A stretch of 37,703 bases of DNA from Oscillospiraceae bacterium (GTDB lineage: Bacteria > Bacillota > Clostridia > Oscillospirales > Acutalibacteraceae): positions 1 through 37,703 of the forward strand of contig SVOI01000020.1 of assembly GCA_015066465.1 (NCBI GenBank). The letters run 5' to 3'. The notes under the pieces are model-generated. The model was not told the DNA's origin. It ran no database searches and was given only the letters and a program-made list of their open reading frames with translations. Shown here in pieces: positions 7,627 through 16,616 of the stretch. A program made the position numbers and the translations under genes. Numbering within the stretch: position 1 is the first letter of the stretch; each line of letters begins with the position of its first letter.

Positions 7627-8373
7627 TTATTCTACATCCTGTGGGATTGCGCCGTCTTCTTTTAAAACTGTAACAATTTTTTGTCTTATTTGTTCTGGTA
7701 ACGCTTTCATTTCATCTCTTGAAAGATTTTCAGTTTCAATGGCTGGTAAAAATGTAACCGTAACAGTACCTGGTGTAATATTTCCTGTACCCTCAAATCT
7801 ATCAATAATACCCTCAAGCACAACAGGAACAATCTTTGCCTTAGTTTCTTTAGCAATCATCATAACGCCTGATTTAAACGGCAACGGAACACCATCTTTT
7901 GAGCGGGTACCCTCTGGGAAGATTACCATACTTCTGCCCTTATTTATAAGCTCAATTGATTCTTTGATTGCTACCCTCGCTTCTCGTTTATTCTGTCTGT
8001 CAATAAATACACAGTCAAGAAGCCACATCCACGTTCTTACAATCGGAACTTTTTTAAGCTCAATCTTTGCAATAAAGCCACAAGGTGTTGGTGTGTTTAA
8101 AATAAGTGCCGGCATATCAAAAAGACCCTGATGATTAGGTACATAAATTACAGCTTCATCTTCCGGAATATTTTCTTTGCCTTTAACTATAAAATCAACA
8201 CCAGCTGATTTCATTAAAGGATTTAACCACTTTCTTAATTCCTCATCTACAAATGGTTTATATGTAGCCATATCCCCCGTATTTTTGAGCTTAACGCCCT
8301 TTTTCATTTTTGGAATAAGTCTTAAAAGTGAACAAGCCACCTGAGCAAACCACTTAATTGTACGAAAAGTCAT
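7627..8373 (-). CDS. plsC: 1-acyl-sn-glycerol-3-phosphate acyltransferase
   Basis: Transfers an acyl chain to lysophosphatidic acid at the membrane, the second step of phospholipid synthesis. 248 residues, usual size. The catalytic motif H-x4-D is NHQGLFD (His81, Asp86) and the glycerophosphate-binding motif is FPEGTRSKDG (152-161). A hydrophobic N-terminal stretch (IKWFAQVACSLLRLI) could anchor it. The ribosome site GAAGG precedes ATG 8373. Single-gene unit with its own extended -10 promoter (8407-8436), divergent from the gene at 8509. Confidence 0.93.
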   Translation of the reverse strand: MTFRTIKWFAQVACSLLRLIPKMKKGVKLKNTGDMATYKPFVDEELRKWLNPLMKSAGVDFIVKGKENIPEDEAVIYVPNHQGLFDMPALILNTPTPCGFIAKIELKKVPIVRTWMWLLDCVFIDRQNKREARVAIKESIELINKGRSMVIFPEGTRSKDGVPLPFKSGVMMIAKETKAKIVPVVLEGIIDRFEGTGNITPGTVTVTFLPAIETENLSRDEMKALPEQIRQKIVTVLKEDGAIPQDVE

Positions 8374-8406
8374 ATTATCGCCTTCTTTCTCACACTATCA
8401 TTTTTG

Positions 8407-8436
8407 ATTTTACCATACCCCTAATATAAATTGCAA
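8407..8436 (-). promoter_or_regulatory. Promoter of plsC (minus strand)
   Basis: TTGCAA (8436-8431), 18-bp spacer, TAAAAT (8412-8407) preceded by TG+1, i.e. an extended -10. Confidence 0.6.
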
Positions 8437-8451
8437 CATAAATTTTATTTC

Positions 8452-8486
8452 TTGATATAACACTCTTGTTATGTTAATATAACAAT
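8452..8486 (+). promoter_or_regulatory. Promoter with overlapping palindrome (putative operator)
   Basis: TTGATA (8452-8457), 17-bp spacer, TAATAT (8475-8480). A near-perfect palindrome TTGTTATGTTAATATAACAA (8467-8486) covers the -10, the position of a repressor operator. Confidence 0.55.
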
Positions 8487-8508
8487 ATAAATTCATTGGG
8501 GTGATTTT

Positions 8509-10716
8509 GTGCAGTTTAAAAAAATATATATTATTGCTGAAAATGATGCAGAATTAAAAGCCGTTGAATACTTCAAAGCCGAGTTAAAAAAGCGCAATGC
8601 AACTATTTCTCAAGATAGAACCGATGCTCTTAACGTTATTTTCAAGCAAGATGATACTTTTTTAAATAATGATTGTTATAATATTATTTTCAACAATAAT
8701 ACCCTTACTTTCTTTGCAAAAACAATCCGTGGTTTGATTTTCTCTTACTCACATTTTTTAAGAAAATGCGAATTTAAAGATGGAAAAATCATTTTAACAA
8801 AAGACATAAGTGGTACATATACACCTGAAAAGAAAATCCGTGGTCATCAGATTGGTTACCGTACAACGCCTAACACCTACGATGCATGGGATTACGAGCA
8901 ATATTTTCAGTATTATCTCGATATGATGGCATTTACCACAAACACCTGTGAGCATATTCCTTATGAAAAGGGCGTTTCTAAAAGAAACTGTCTTATGAAA
9001 TATGACGAGGAAGAATTTTTAATTGAAGCTTCACGCCTTGCTGACACTATTAATATGGCCGTTTCTTTGTGGCATCCGAATTCAGATGATGAAACACTCG
9101 AAGAAGCGGTAACAAAAAGACGAGAGCTTTACAAAAAAGTCCCACGAATTGATTATTTATTCATTCCCGGTGGCGACCCTGGTGAATATTATGCCGATGA
9201 ATTCATTAAAAGAACAAAAGCAATTTCAAAAGTGCTTAAAGAAAGTCACCCCAAAGCACTTATGTATCCATCTGCACAAGCTCCGCATAAATATCACGAC
9301 TGGGGCGACGCTTTAATTAAGGAATTAGAAAAAGAGCCCGAAGAAATTGACGGACTTATTATGGGTCCTAACCACGCTTTTCCTATGCACGAATTAAGGG
9401 CTAAAACTCCGCAAAAATATCCAATGAGATTTTACCCTGATATTACTCACAATCTGCGTTGCGAATACCCTGTTCACTTTTTAAATGACGACTGGCACTA
9501 TGCCTTTGCTTCTACTCTTTCAAGAGAAAGTGTAAACCCAAGACCTGTTGAATTTTCTACACTTCACAGATTGTATTCTCACTACACAATTGGTAGTGTA
9601 AGTTACTCTGAGGGTGTTCACGATGACCTTAATAAAATGGTGTGGTCACTTTTAGAATTTGATTCTGATTATCCATTAAGAGAAGCTGTGAGCGACTATG
9701 TAAGATATTTCTTTTATGGCACCGACACCGAATATCTTACAGACGCAATTTTGGGTCTTGAAAAAAACTGGGAAGGCAATCCACTCAACAACCCTTCTAT
9801 AAACAACACATATGAGGCATTCTGGGAATTAAGATATGATTACCCCACACTTTCAGAAAACTGGCGTTTCTTACTTCTTTATTTCAGAGCGTGCTGTGAC
9901 AAACTCATATTAGAAAGAATTAAATTTGAAAATTCTTTAATAGAAGAAGCAAAGTGTTATCTGAAAAAATCAGATATTAAAAAAGCAAAAGAAATTTTAA
10001 ATACCGATTTTCCAGAGTGGTATAAAGATTTTCGTAATGAGATATTTGATTTGGGTGAAAAGCTCTTTAATCTTATTGGTATTCAGCTTGACGTTGAGCA
10101 TTACCATACAGATGGCTGGGAGCGAGGTGCTACGCTCGATACCATTGATCGACCAATTACTGACAGGTTGTGGCTTTTAAACCGCCTCAGCTACTGTAAG
10201 AACTTAACAGAAAATGAGCAAAATGGTTTTATAACTCGCCTTTTAAGCAGAAACAAGGTAGCGCCTGACGAATATTACTACTCAGTTGCTTTACACGAGT
10301 TAGTTGCTTTAGGTGTTAAGCAGGAAGGCGAATTCTACATGAATTTCCAAGGCGACAGACCTGTTAACAACGGCTCCATCCCTATGAGTATGTTAAAAGT
10401 CTATGACCATTTCAGTTTTCATGCAAAGCTTGGTGGATTTTCTGACTGCGATTACGCTCTCACTGTAATTTACAAGGACCACTCTACCGAAAATACTCAC
10501 CAGAAAATCACTGCTAACGGCTTTACTGTTTACGAGGGTGTTTCATTTGGTGGCGAAAGAAATCCACAATTTGATAAAGAAATGCTTTCAGAAGGCTTCT
10601 TAAGTGCAACTTATAAAATACCTAAAGAATTCTTCATAAATGGTACTCTTGATTTATTAATAACCGAAGAAACTAAAGGTATTGAAATCTGCGAATTTTT
10701 CATTAAGAAACTATAA
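8509..10716 (+). CDS. Large glycoside-hydrolase-like protein, family not assigned
   Basis: 735 residues, no signal peptide, therefore probably cytoplasmic. GTG start at 8509 with GGGGTG ahead of it. The N-terminal ~110 residues look like the alpha/beta domain that precedes the barrel in GH20/GH67/GH84-type enzymes (IRGLIFSYSHFLRK resembles their NGLRGLxYG region). A conserved-looking block follows, RGHQIGYRTTPNTYDAW and FTTNTCEHIP, typical of the first barrel strand, with acidic clusters IPGGDPGEYYADEF and MGPNHAFPMHELR farther on. A C-terminal beta-rich segment resembles a carbohydrate-binding or sandwich domain. Assignment to a hydrolase clan is inference from fold-like features; substrate and catalytic residues are unknown. 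It stands alone with its own operator-like promoter, as expected for an inducible sugar enzyme. Confidence 0.6.
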   Translation: MQFKKIYIIAENDAELKAVEYFKAELKKRNATISQDRTDALNVIFKQDDTFLNNDCYNIIFNNNTLTFFAKTIRGLIFSYSHFLRKCEFKDGKIILTKDISGTYTPEKKIRGHQIGYRTTPNTYDAWDYEQYFQYYLDMMAFTTNTCEHIPYEKGVSKRNCLMKYDEEEFLIEASRLADTINMAVSLWHPNSDDETLEEAVTKRRELYKKVPRIDYLFIPGGDPGEYYADEFIKRTKAISKVLKESHPKALMYPSAQAPHKYHDWGDALIKELEKEPEEIDGLIMGPNHAFPMHELRAKTPQKYPMRFYPDITHNLRCEYPVHFLNDDWHYAFASTLSRESVNPRPVEFSTLHRLYSHYTIGSVSYSEGVHDDLNKMVWSLLEFDSDYPLREAVSDYVRYFFYGTDTEYLTDAILGLEKNWEGNPLNNPSINNTYEAFWELRYDYPTLSENWRFLLLYFRACCDKLILERIKFENSLIEEAKCYLKKSDIKKAKEILNTDFPEWYKDFRNEIFDLGEKLFNLIGIQLDVEHYHTDGWERGATLDTIDRPITDRLWLLNRLSYCKNLTENEQNGFITRLLSRNKVAPDEYYYSVALHELVALGVKQEGEFYMNFQGDRPVNNGSIPMSMLKVYDHFSFHAKLGGFSDCDYALTVIYKDHSTENTHQKITANGFTVYEGVSFGGERNPQFDKEMLSEGFLSATYKIPKEFFINGTLDLLITEETKGIEICEFFIKKL

Positions 10717-10726
10717 ATTAAAATCT

Positions 10727-10769
10727 TATAGGCATGTATTATTCTTCAAAGGAATAATGCATGCCTATA
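10727..10769 (+). terminator. Long hairpin after the glycosidase-like gene
   Basis: 18-bp stem (10727-10744 with 10752-10769, one G-T wobble), loop ttcaaag, followed by ACTGTAATTTTT. Probable terminator with a delayed T-run. Confidence 0.6.
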
Positions 10770-10813
10770 CTGTAATTTTTATTGAAATTTTGAAACTATT
10801 TTGTAATAAATTG

Positions 10814-10843
10814 TTGAAAAATCATCTCGGTTTATGTTATTAT
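10814..10843 (+). promoter_or_regulatory. Promoter of the zinc-ribbon/TPR gene
   Basis: TTGAAA (10814-10819), 18-bp spacer, TATTAT (10838-10843) with TG at 10835-10836 (extended -10). Confidence 0.6.
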
Positions 10844-10907
10844 AGATTGAATATTGATTTCTTGTAAGAGAATTCAAAATATATTTCCGCACTATACGGG
10901 GGTAACT

Positions 10908-13415
10908 ATGGAAAAAATTCTTTGTGAAAAGTGCAAAAACGCTTATTTACAGAAAAATGAAGACGGATATTTCTGCTCAAGCTGTGGTATGTTCCACCCA
11001 AAAGCAGAAGAAAATCTTCTTTTAGGTATTCACTGTTATAAAGAAGGAAGATTAGAAGAATCATCAGATTATCTTATGAAAGCTATTGTAAGTGATGGTA
11101 GTAACCACAAAGCGCTTTTATATAAAGCTTTGGGCGATGGCTTCAAATTTGACGAAGATTCTACTTCTCTTAAAGATATTTATGAAAAAATCATTTTTGC
11201 TATTGAGTTAGTTCCAGACAACGATTTCCCTATGATTTTAGAAATTGCTAACGATGAAATGGAAAAACTCGAATTAGCTCTTGCAAAAATCCATATTAAC
11301 GCTTTTGAAACTGCTGATGCAGAAAAAATTAAGAGCCTCGTTGCTTTAATATTAAAAATCCAGAAAGATGCTATTGATTTCAGAAACACTTTGTCAGATT
11401 TTGCTGATAAATTTAACGAGCGCAATAATAACACTCTTGTTTTCAATCCTTCAAAATGCTACCTCGTTACACCTGAGCTTGCAAACGAAGTAGGTGTAAA
11501 GAAGCTCGATAAAATTAAATCAGATGTTGCTTCTCACACTGTTTTCACAGGTATTCTCACAACTGATATAAGAAACCTTGAGATTTATTATCGTTGTATT
11601 GTTATGTTCTTTGAAAAGAGCAGAGCAAAGTACGATTTTCTTATGGCAAATGCAGAGAATTTTATAATTCTTGATAATATACTTGAAGAAGGTAATTACA
11701 CCTCTGTTCAAGGTACCAAAAATACTGCTGAAAAACTCAAAATTACAGCTTACTCTTTCCTTGAAGAAAGTTTAAAGGGCGAAGAAGCAGATGAAACAGA
11801 TGGTGAAACCAAATCTGTTGTAATTATCAATGAAGAACCAGCACAAATTGAAACCCAGGATATTGAAATCGCAGTTGAAGACGTGCAGGTTACAGACGAT
11901 ATTCCTACAACAGAAGAAGTTGAAATTGACACAGTTGACGTAATTGAAGCTGACGACACTGTTATTGAAGAAATAACAGACTTAGGTGAAATTAGTGAGA
12001 CTGAAAACGAAAGTGTTACAGAAGACAATTTAAGCTTCGAAGATACTCCTGCCCAACAACACAGTGTTTCTGAGCCTGTTCTTGAGGCTGATGAAGTAAA
12101 AGACTTACCTAACACAACCATTTCTCTTGGTAATATTTTTGGTAATAGTTCAAGCGAAGAAGCTTCTGTAGAAATTGATACTCAAGAAAACGAAGAAACT
12201 ACTACGGAAGAAGTTTCAGATGAAGAATTAGAAGTAAACAGAACTGCCAAAACACAAGAATATCCTGAGCTTTCAAAAGAAGAGCAAGATGATATTGCAC
12301 GTCATGAACGCTTCAAAAAAATTAAGACTGTCAACACAGAAACAGAAGAATTCCAGAAGCTTGCAAGTAAGTTTGACCGTGCAAGAAAAAATGACCCTGA
12401 CAGAGAAACAACTCTTGTTCCTAAGAAAAACAACAAACCTAAAATCTTCATTGCCATTGCAGTAGTTGTTGTTTTAATTATCGCTATTAATGCAATAAGA
12501 TTTTTACCAGGATTTATTGTAGAAACAAAATATAATTCTGCAGTAGAGCTTCAGGAAAGCAAAAATTACTCAGAAGCAATTACAAAATTCCAGGAGCTTG
12601 GCGACTACGAAGACTCTGAGAAGAGAATAAAAGAATGTAAATACCAGAACGCTCTTTTACTTATAGAAGCAGAAGATTTCTCTGGTGCAAAGGGACTTCT
12701 TTCTGAATTAAAAGGTTATAACACAGATATCGAAACAAAGCTTCAGATTTGTGATTACTCAATTGCAAAAAAATATCTCGAAAAAGGTAAATATGACAAA
12801 GCAGAAGAGTTATTCAAGGAATTAGGCGATTATGGTGACAGCAAAGAAATGATTAAAGAATGCTCTTACAGAAAGGCACTCTCATTCATTGAAGGCAAAA
12901 AATACACCGAAGCTATTGAAATTCTTTCAACAATGAAAAAATATTCTGAGGCCTCAGAAAAAATTAACGAAGCAAAATATCTATATGTAACAGAAAATCT
13001 TTCTGCTGAAAACGAAACAACCGTTAAATATCTCAAAGAATTAGCAAAAGCAAATTATAGAAACAGTGCAGATTTAAAAACCGAGCTTTTAGGTACTTCT
13101 GGCGACTCCAGCCTTAAGTTCTTTGTAAACGAAGCATCAACAGATACTACATCTACTGTTGATAGTGTAAGTCACTTAAGAAGCGCATACTTCCATGTTG
13201 TTGCATTAGATGAAACTTATTATGGTGAAAAACTTACTATTAAGTACACAACACAGTATAATTACTCTGCTTCCGATACAGTAACATTCTCTGAAAATAA
13301 TACAAGCACAGTCTTTGTTTACCCACCAACAACTACCTCAGGTTATACAGTAACATTCTCAATTCACGCTGCTGATGGTACAACAATAGGCTCACAAAAG
13401 ATTACTATCTCATAA
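10908..13415 (+). CDS. Zinc-ribbon, TPR and single-membrane-span protein
   Basis: 835 residues from ATG 10908 (GGGGG just upstream; the longer frame from 10854 has no ribosome site). Order: zinc ribbon with Cys6, Cys9, Cys23, Cys26; helical TPR-like region to about 300; a long Glu/Asp/Thr-rich low-complexity linker (about 300-500); one membrane span near 511-533 (IFIAIAVVVVLIIAINAI); then repeated helix pairs of the type YSEAITKFQELGDYEDSEKR, found at least three times; and a C-terminal beta-rich domain of about 100 residues. The zinc ribbon would be cytoplasmic and the TPRs plus beta domain outside. Similar tandem EL-GDYxDS repeats occur in uncharacterised Clostridia proteins. No enzymatic motif seen; an envelope scaffold or sensor is a guess. 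Confidence 0.8.
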   Translation: MEKILCEKCKNAYLQKNEDGYFCSSCGMFHPKAEENLLLGIHCYKEGRLEESSDYLMKAIVSDGSNHKALLYKALGDGFKFDEDSTSLKDIYEKIIFAIELVPDNDFPMILEIANDEMEKLELALAKIHINAFETADAEKIKSLVALILKIQKDAIDFRNTLSDFADKFNERNNNTLVFNPSKCYLVTPELANEVGVKKLDKIKSDVASHTVFTGILTTDIRNLEIYYRCIVMFFEKSRAKYDFLMANAENFIILDNILEEGNYTSVQGTKNTAEKLKITAYSFLEESLKGEEADETDGETKSVVIINEEPAQIETQDIEIAVEDVQVTDDIPTTEEVEIDTVDVIEADDTVIEEITDLGEISETENESVTEDNLSFEDTPAQQHSVSEPVLEADEVKDLPNTTISLGNIFGNSSSEEASVEIDTQENEETTTEEVSDEELEVNRTAKTQEYPELSKEEQDDIARHERFKKIKTVNTETEEFQKLASKFDRARKNDPDRETTLVPKKNNKPKIFIAIAVVVVLIIAINAIRFLPGFIVETKYNSAVELQESKNYSEAITKFQELGDYEDSEKRIKECKYQNALLLIEAEDFSGAKGLLSELKGYNTDIETKLQICDYSIAKKYLEKGKYDKAEELFKELGDYGDSKEMIKECSYRKALSFIEGKKYTEAIEILSTMKKYSEASEKINEAKYLYVTENLSAENETTVKYLKELAKANYRNSADLKTELLGTSGDSSLKFFVNEASTDTTSTVDSVSHLRSAYFHVVALDETYYGEKLTIKYTTQYNYSASDTVTFSENNTSTVFVYPPTTTSGYTVTFSIHAADGTTIGSQKITIS

Positions 13416-13438
13416 GACAATAAAAATCTTAAAAATCA

Positions 13439-13472
13439 GGCGACAGCTACATCAATAGCTGTCGCCTTTTTT
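13439..13472 (+). terminator. Intrinsic terminator
   Basis: Perfect 11-bp stem GGCGACAGCTA / TAGCTGTCGCC with loop catcaa and a TTTTTT tail. Confidence 0.95.
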
Positions 13473-13491
13473 ATTCAAAATAAGAGATTTC

Positions 13492-15165
13492 TTATTTCAT
13501 GCCTTCTTCGTATGATTTAATCATCTTTTTAGTCGTGTGACCCGTACGACTTTGAAGTTTTTTTATAATCTTCTCACAAGATTTACCTGTGAAAAGTTTT
13601 ATATCTAACTTCATTTGATTATCAGTTATCGGAGTAACAATTATTTTATCAATAAATTTGTTAACAAAAGCTTTTGATATCAACCCTTCTTTTACTTCAG
13701 CTTTTGCTTGAGTTAATGTCTTTTGTATATCATCCATCCTTTCCTTTAATTCCGATTTAGATAAGAGTTGTTCTTCTAACTCTCTGATTTCCTCAGATAT
13801 TTTTTCAATTTCTGCATCACATTTTCTAGAACTTCTTAAATACTCCGCATCAGAAATTTTTCCTGCTACATTAAAATCTAATAATTTATCTTTTTTCTGC
13901 TCTTCCAAATTTAGTTGTACCTTGTAGTTTTCAATATTTCTTTGTATTTCACCATCCGCAAGTACTTCTTTAAACATTTCTAAATAATCATCAATTAATT
14001 TTTGTATATCTATTTCTAAATCTACAAAAATATCGATTAAAATGTCTTTAACTTCATTTTCATATATCGCAAAACTTTTACAAGAATCTGCACCGTTATT
14101 TATTTTACCGGAACAAACCCATTTACTAACTATTTCTCCGGTATTTCTGTTCTTGGCTTCTTTACGATAATATGATTTACCACAATCTGAGCAAAACAGT
14201 TTCCCAGTTAATAAATTACCGTGATTACATTGCCCTTGTCTGTTTTTTACATCATCGCTTCGACGTTTTAGTATTTCATTAGCCTTATCCCATAAAGCCT
14301 CTTCTACTATTGCAGGAACTATTTCACCTGTTTCATCTTTAAACATTACCCATTCTTCTTCGGGAAGAAAACGTTGTTTTTTAGTAAACATATCAACAAC
14401 TTTCACTCTATTACCTACATAGTAACCTTTATATTTTGGATTTGCAATAATCCCTGACATAGTACTATGAGCGATTTTATTTCCGTTGCGATTTCTATAA
14501 CCTTTTTCCCAAAAAACTTTTTCTAACTGTTTCATACTATATTCATCTGTTGAATATAAAGTAAACAGTTCTCTTACCATTTTAGCTTCTTCTTCATCAA
14601 TTACTAATCTCTTGTTATCTTTTGTATAACCAAAAATTCGATTATTCCCGAGAACAACACCTGATTTTATAGCTTGTTTATGTCCAAAACGTATTCTTTC
14701 CGACATTTTGCGTATTTCTTCTTGTGCAATACTCGACATAATTGTCAGCCTTAATTCACTATCTGGGAAAAGAGTATTTAAATTATCGCTCATAAATAGT
14801 ACACCAACACCAGCACTTAAAAGTTGTCGTGTATATTGCAATGAATCTATTGTGTTTCTTGCAAATCTAGAAATTTCTTTTGTTAAAATCAAGTCAAATG
14901 TTCCACTCTCACCATCTTCTATCATTTTATTAAAATTTTCTCTTTTTCTCGTGGACATCCCAGAAATACCTTCGTCTACATAACCTGGAATAAATGTCCA
15001 TTTAGAATTTTTAGTTATTATCCCTTTGAAATAATCGACTTGATTTTCTAATGAATTTAACTGTTCGTCACTATCACTTGAAACACGAGCATAATATGTA
15101 ACCCGCAAAGGGATATCATAAATCGATTTTGTTTTAAGTTCTTCTCTTATATTATCTATTACCAT
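13492..15165 (-). CDS. Large serine recombinase
   Basis: Site-specific DNA recombinase of the resolvase/invertase superfamily, used by integrative elements. 557 residues. The N-terminal catalytic domain has YARVSSDSDEQ with catalytic Ser29, DEGISG and the Arg-containing ISRFARN loop. The recombinase domain spans about 170-300, followed by a zinc ribbon (Cys325, Cys328, Cys351, Cys362) and a coiled coil (about 395-500). AAAGGAG precedes ATG 15165. It contains no in-frame TAG and ends at TAA, unlike the two genes farther right in this island. It abuts the terminator of the host gene on its left, placing that element edge near 13475-13490. Cognate att sites were not identified. Confidence 0.95.
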   Translation of the reverse strand: MVIDNIREELKTKSIYDIPLRVTYYARVSSDSDEQLNSLENQVDYFKGIITKNSKWTFIPGYVDEGISGMSTRKRENFNKMIEDGESGTFDLILTKEISRFARNTIDSLQYTRQLLSAGVGVLFMSDNLNTLFPDSELRLTIMSSIAQEEIRKMSERIRFGHKQAIKSGVVLGNNRIFGYTKDNKRLVIDEEEAKMVRELFTLYSTDEYSMKQLEKVFWEKGYRNRNGNKIAHSTMSGIIANPKYKGYYVGNRVKVVDMFTKKQRFLPEEEWVMFKDETGEIVPAIVEEALWDKANEILKRRSDDVKNRQGQCNHGNLLTGKLFCSDCGKSYYRKEAKNRNTGEIVSKWVCSGKINNGADSCKSFAIYENEVKDILIDIFVDLEIDIQKLIDDYLEMFKEVLADGEIQRNIENYKVQLNLEEQKKDKLLDFNVAGKISDAEYLRSSRKCDAEIEKISEEIRELEEQLLSKSELKERMDDIQKTLTQAKAEVKEGLISKAFVNKFIDKIIVTPITDNQMKLDIKLFTGKSCEKIIKKLQSRTGHTTKKMIKSYEEGMK

Positions 15166-15179
15166 ATACTTTCTCCTTT

Positions 15180-15226
15180 AGTTCGTTTTATCATCACTAT
15201 ATTTCTAAATATACATCAAACGAACT
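15180..15226. promoter_or_regulatory. Nested inverted repeats before the serine recombinase
   Basis: AGTTCGTTT (15180-15188) and AAACGAACT (15218-15226) are perfect 9-bp arms flanking another palindrome, ATATTTCTAAATAT (15199-15212). The left arm lies a few bases from the recombinase ribosome site. It could be an operator, an attenuating hairpin or a recombinase binding site. Confidence 0.5.
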
Positions 15227-15254
15227 CAAATTTCAATAGAAATAAAATACCAAT

Positions 15255-15425
15255 TTATAGTTTTTTAGAATTATTGCTTTTCATAATTTTGTTAATCATT
15301 TTATTCTTTTCATTTTCAGTAATAGAATTATTAACATACAAATAATTGTTGAAATATAATAATATACTTTCTTCAACAAATTTTTGCTCCTTTAGGAGTT
15401 CGTGTTTAACAACTTTTCCAGCCAT
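15255..15425 (-). CDS. 56-aa protein upstream of the serine recombinase
   Basis: ATG 15425 with a good ribosome site (AAAGGTGAGG); 56 residues, starts MAGKVVKHELLKEQKF and ends at TAA. It is charged and helical with a central hydrophobic heptad pattern (ESILLYFNNYLYVNN). Small helical proteins directly upstream of large serine recombinases are common in clostridial elements, where they may be regulators or directionality factors; that role is only inferred. Same strand as the recombinase and probably cotranscribed. Confidence 0.6.
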   Translation of the reverse strand: MAGKVVKHELLKEQKFVEESILLYFNNYLYVNNSITENEKNKMINKIMKSNNSKKL

Positions 15426-15559
15426 TAAATCACCTCACCTTTCCTAAAAGATAAGTTTGACTTTTTATAAAAAAAATATACATTTTCTTTCTATAAAAAG
15501 CTCATTAAGTTATTAAAAATTTTCATAATTTAATAAAATCCTTTCATAAAATTAAGTTT

Positions 15560-16525
15560 TTAAATCGCCAACATATACGAAGCAACTGTTACATCGTTTC
15601 GCCAGTGGCTTAAGTGAAATACAGAAACTGCCATTAAAGCAAGTTTATCGTATTCTGTAGGTAAATCATTGGCTAAAGCCAACTCTTTATTTTTACCCCT
15701 TAATTTGTAAGTACCATCTATAAGCTCATATTTAAATTTTTTATGTTTAACTTTTCCATCATCATCTGGAACTGCAAATCTTGCTTTTATTTCCTAAATC
15801 AAATTTTCTCTTCCTTCTTCAGTTGATATTACCTCAAGGTAATACTTATAACATCTTTGAGCATTCATTGCTCTTAATGTATGATACGATTGTCTGTTAT
15901 TTAATTCATTTGCACCAAAAATTCTTTCATTTGCTTGTTTACCCTCAAAATATGTTCTTACAAATTCATAATCTTGTGGTAGGATTCGTTGCAGCTGTTT
16001 TTTGCCACCTTTACCACATTTAACTCTTACACAGAAGTGCCCTGATTCATCAATCACTAAATCATCACCTGTAAGTTTCTCAAGTTCGGCTCTTCGAATG
16101 CCGACTCTTTTTTGAAACTCTACAGAATACTTGTATTTAGGATTGCTGAAATCATTGTCACTTCTTTTCTTTTTGTCATTGTTTGTTCTTCCACGTTTAT
16201 AATCAGCAGTACTTCTTATATCTTTTTTTATTTCTCTCATATTTATATTATGGTAACTACAAACCGGAGCAATATATGTATGTATCGTGCTCGGCTAATA
16301 TCCATTTTCTTTAAGATAATCAGCATAAGCTTGTATATGCACTCTACACTCAGCTTTAGTTTGCTAACCATACTTGCTTCTACAGAAATCTATAAACTTC
16401 CTATAGTTTCCAATGTAGATTTTTCTCGTTACATCATTTGGATAAGTTTTTTTGAAATAATCCCTTGCTTCTTCAAATAACATTCTTGAAGTAGTTTTCT
16501 TTCTAACCTTATTCCGTTTAGCCAA
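15560..16525 (-). CDS. Tyrosine recombinase/integrase with three in-frame TAG codons
   Basis: One continuous 322-codon frame runs from TTG 16525 (preceded by AAGGAGGTGG, 16540-16531) to TAA 15562-15560. It is interrupted only by TAG at codons 54 (16366-16364), 77 (16297-16295) and 244 (15796-15794). The translation is a complete tyrosine recombinase. The N-terminal core-binding region includes PSTIHTYIAPV. Box I is GIRRAEL (Arg144/145), box II is H215-T-L-R218, and the C-terminal HLSHWRNDVTVASYMLAI carries His307 and the likely nucleophile Tyr317. The last two residues lie beyond the third TAG, so termination there would leave no active enzyme. There are no frameshifts and no TAA or TGA interruptions. 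Either TAG is decoded as an amino acid when this element is expressed, or the gene has decayed by TAG mutations only. What TAG would encode is unknown; Gln or Lys would fit. Confidence 0.8.
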
Positions 16526-16616
16526 AATACCACCTCCTTTCATTATTTAATTTATATGAAAGATTTATTTCTCACGGCTCTTTCTACCGTGCCCGAGCCA
16601 AAGCTCTGTTAAACTG

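Noticed and set aside
7568-8131. Plus-strand 187-aa ORF
   Set aside because: Shadow of the acyltransferase gene on the other strand, which has clear catalytic motifs.
11750-12121. Minus-strand Ser/Thr-rich ORF
   Set aside because: It is the antisense of the acidic low-complexity linker of the gene at 10908; such composition arises automatically opposite GAA/ACA-rich codons.
15794-16240. Stand-alone 148-aa integrase fragment as a separate gene
   Set aside because: The same frame continues on both sides across TAG codons into recognisable recombinase sequence, and the ATG at 16240 has no ribosome site.
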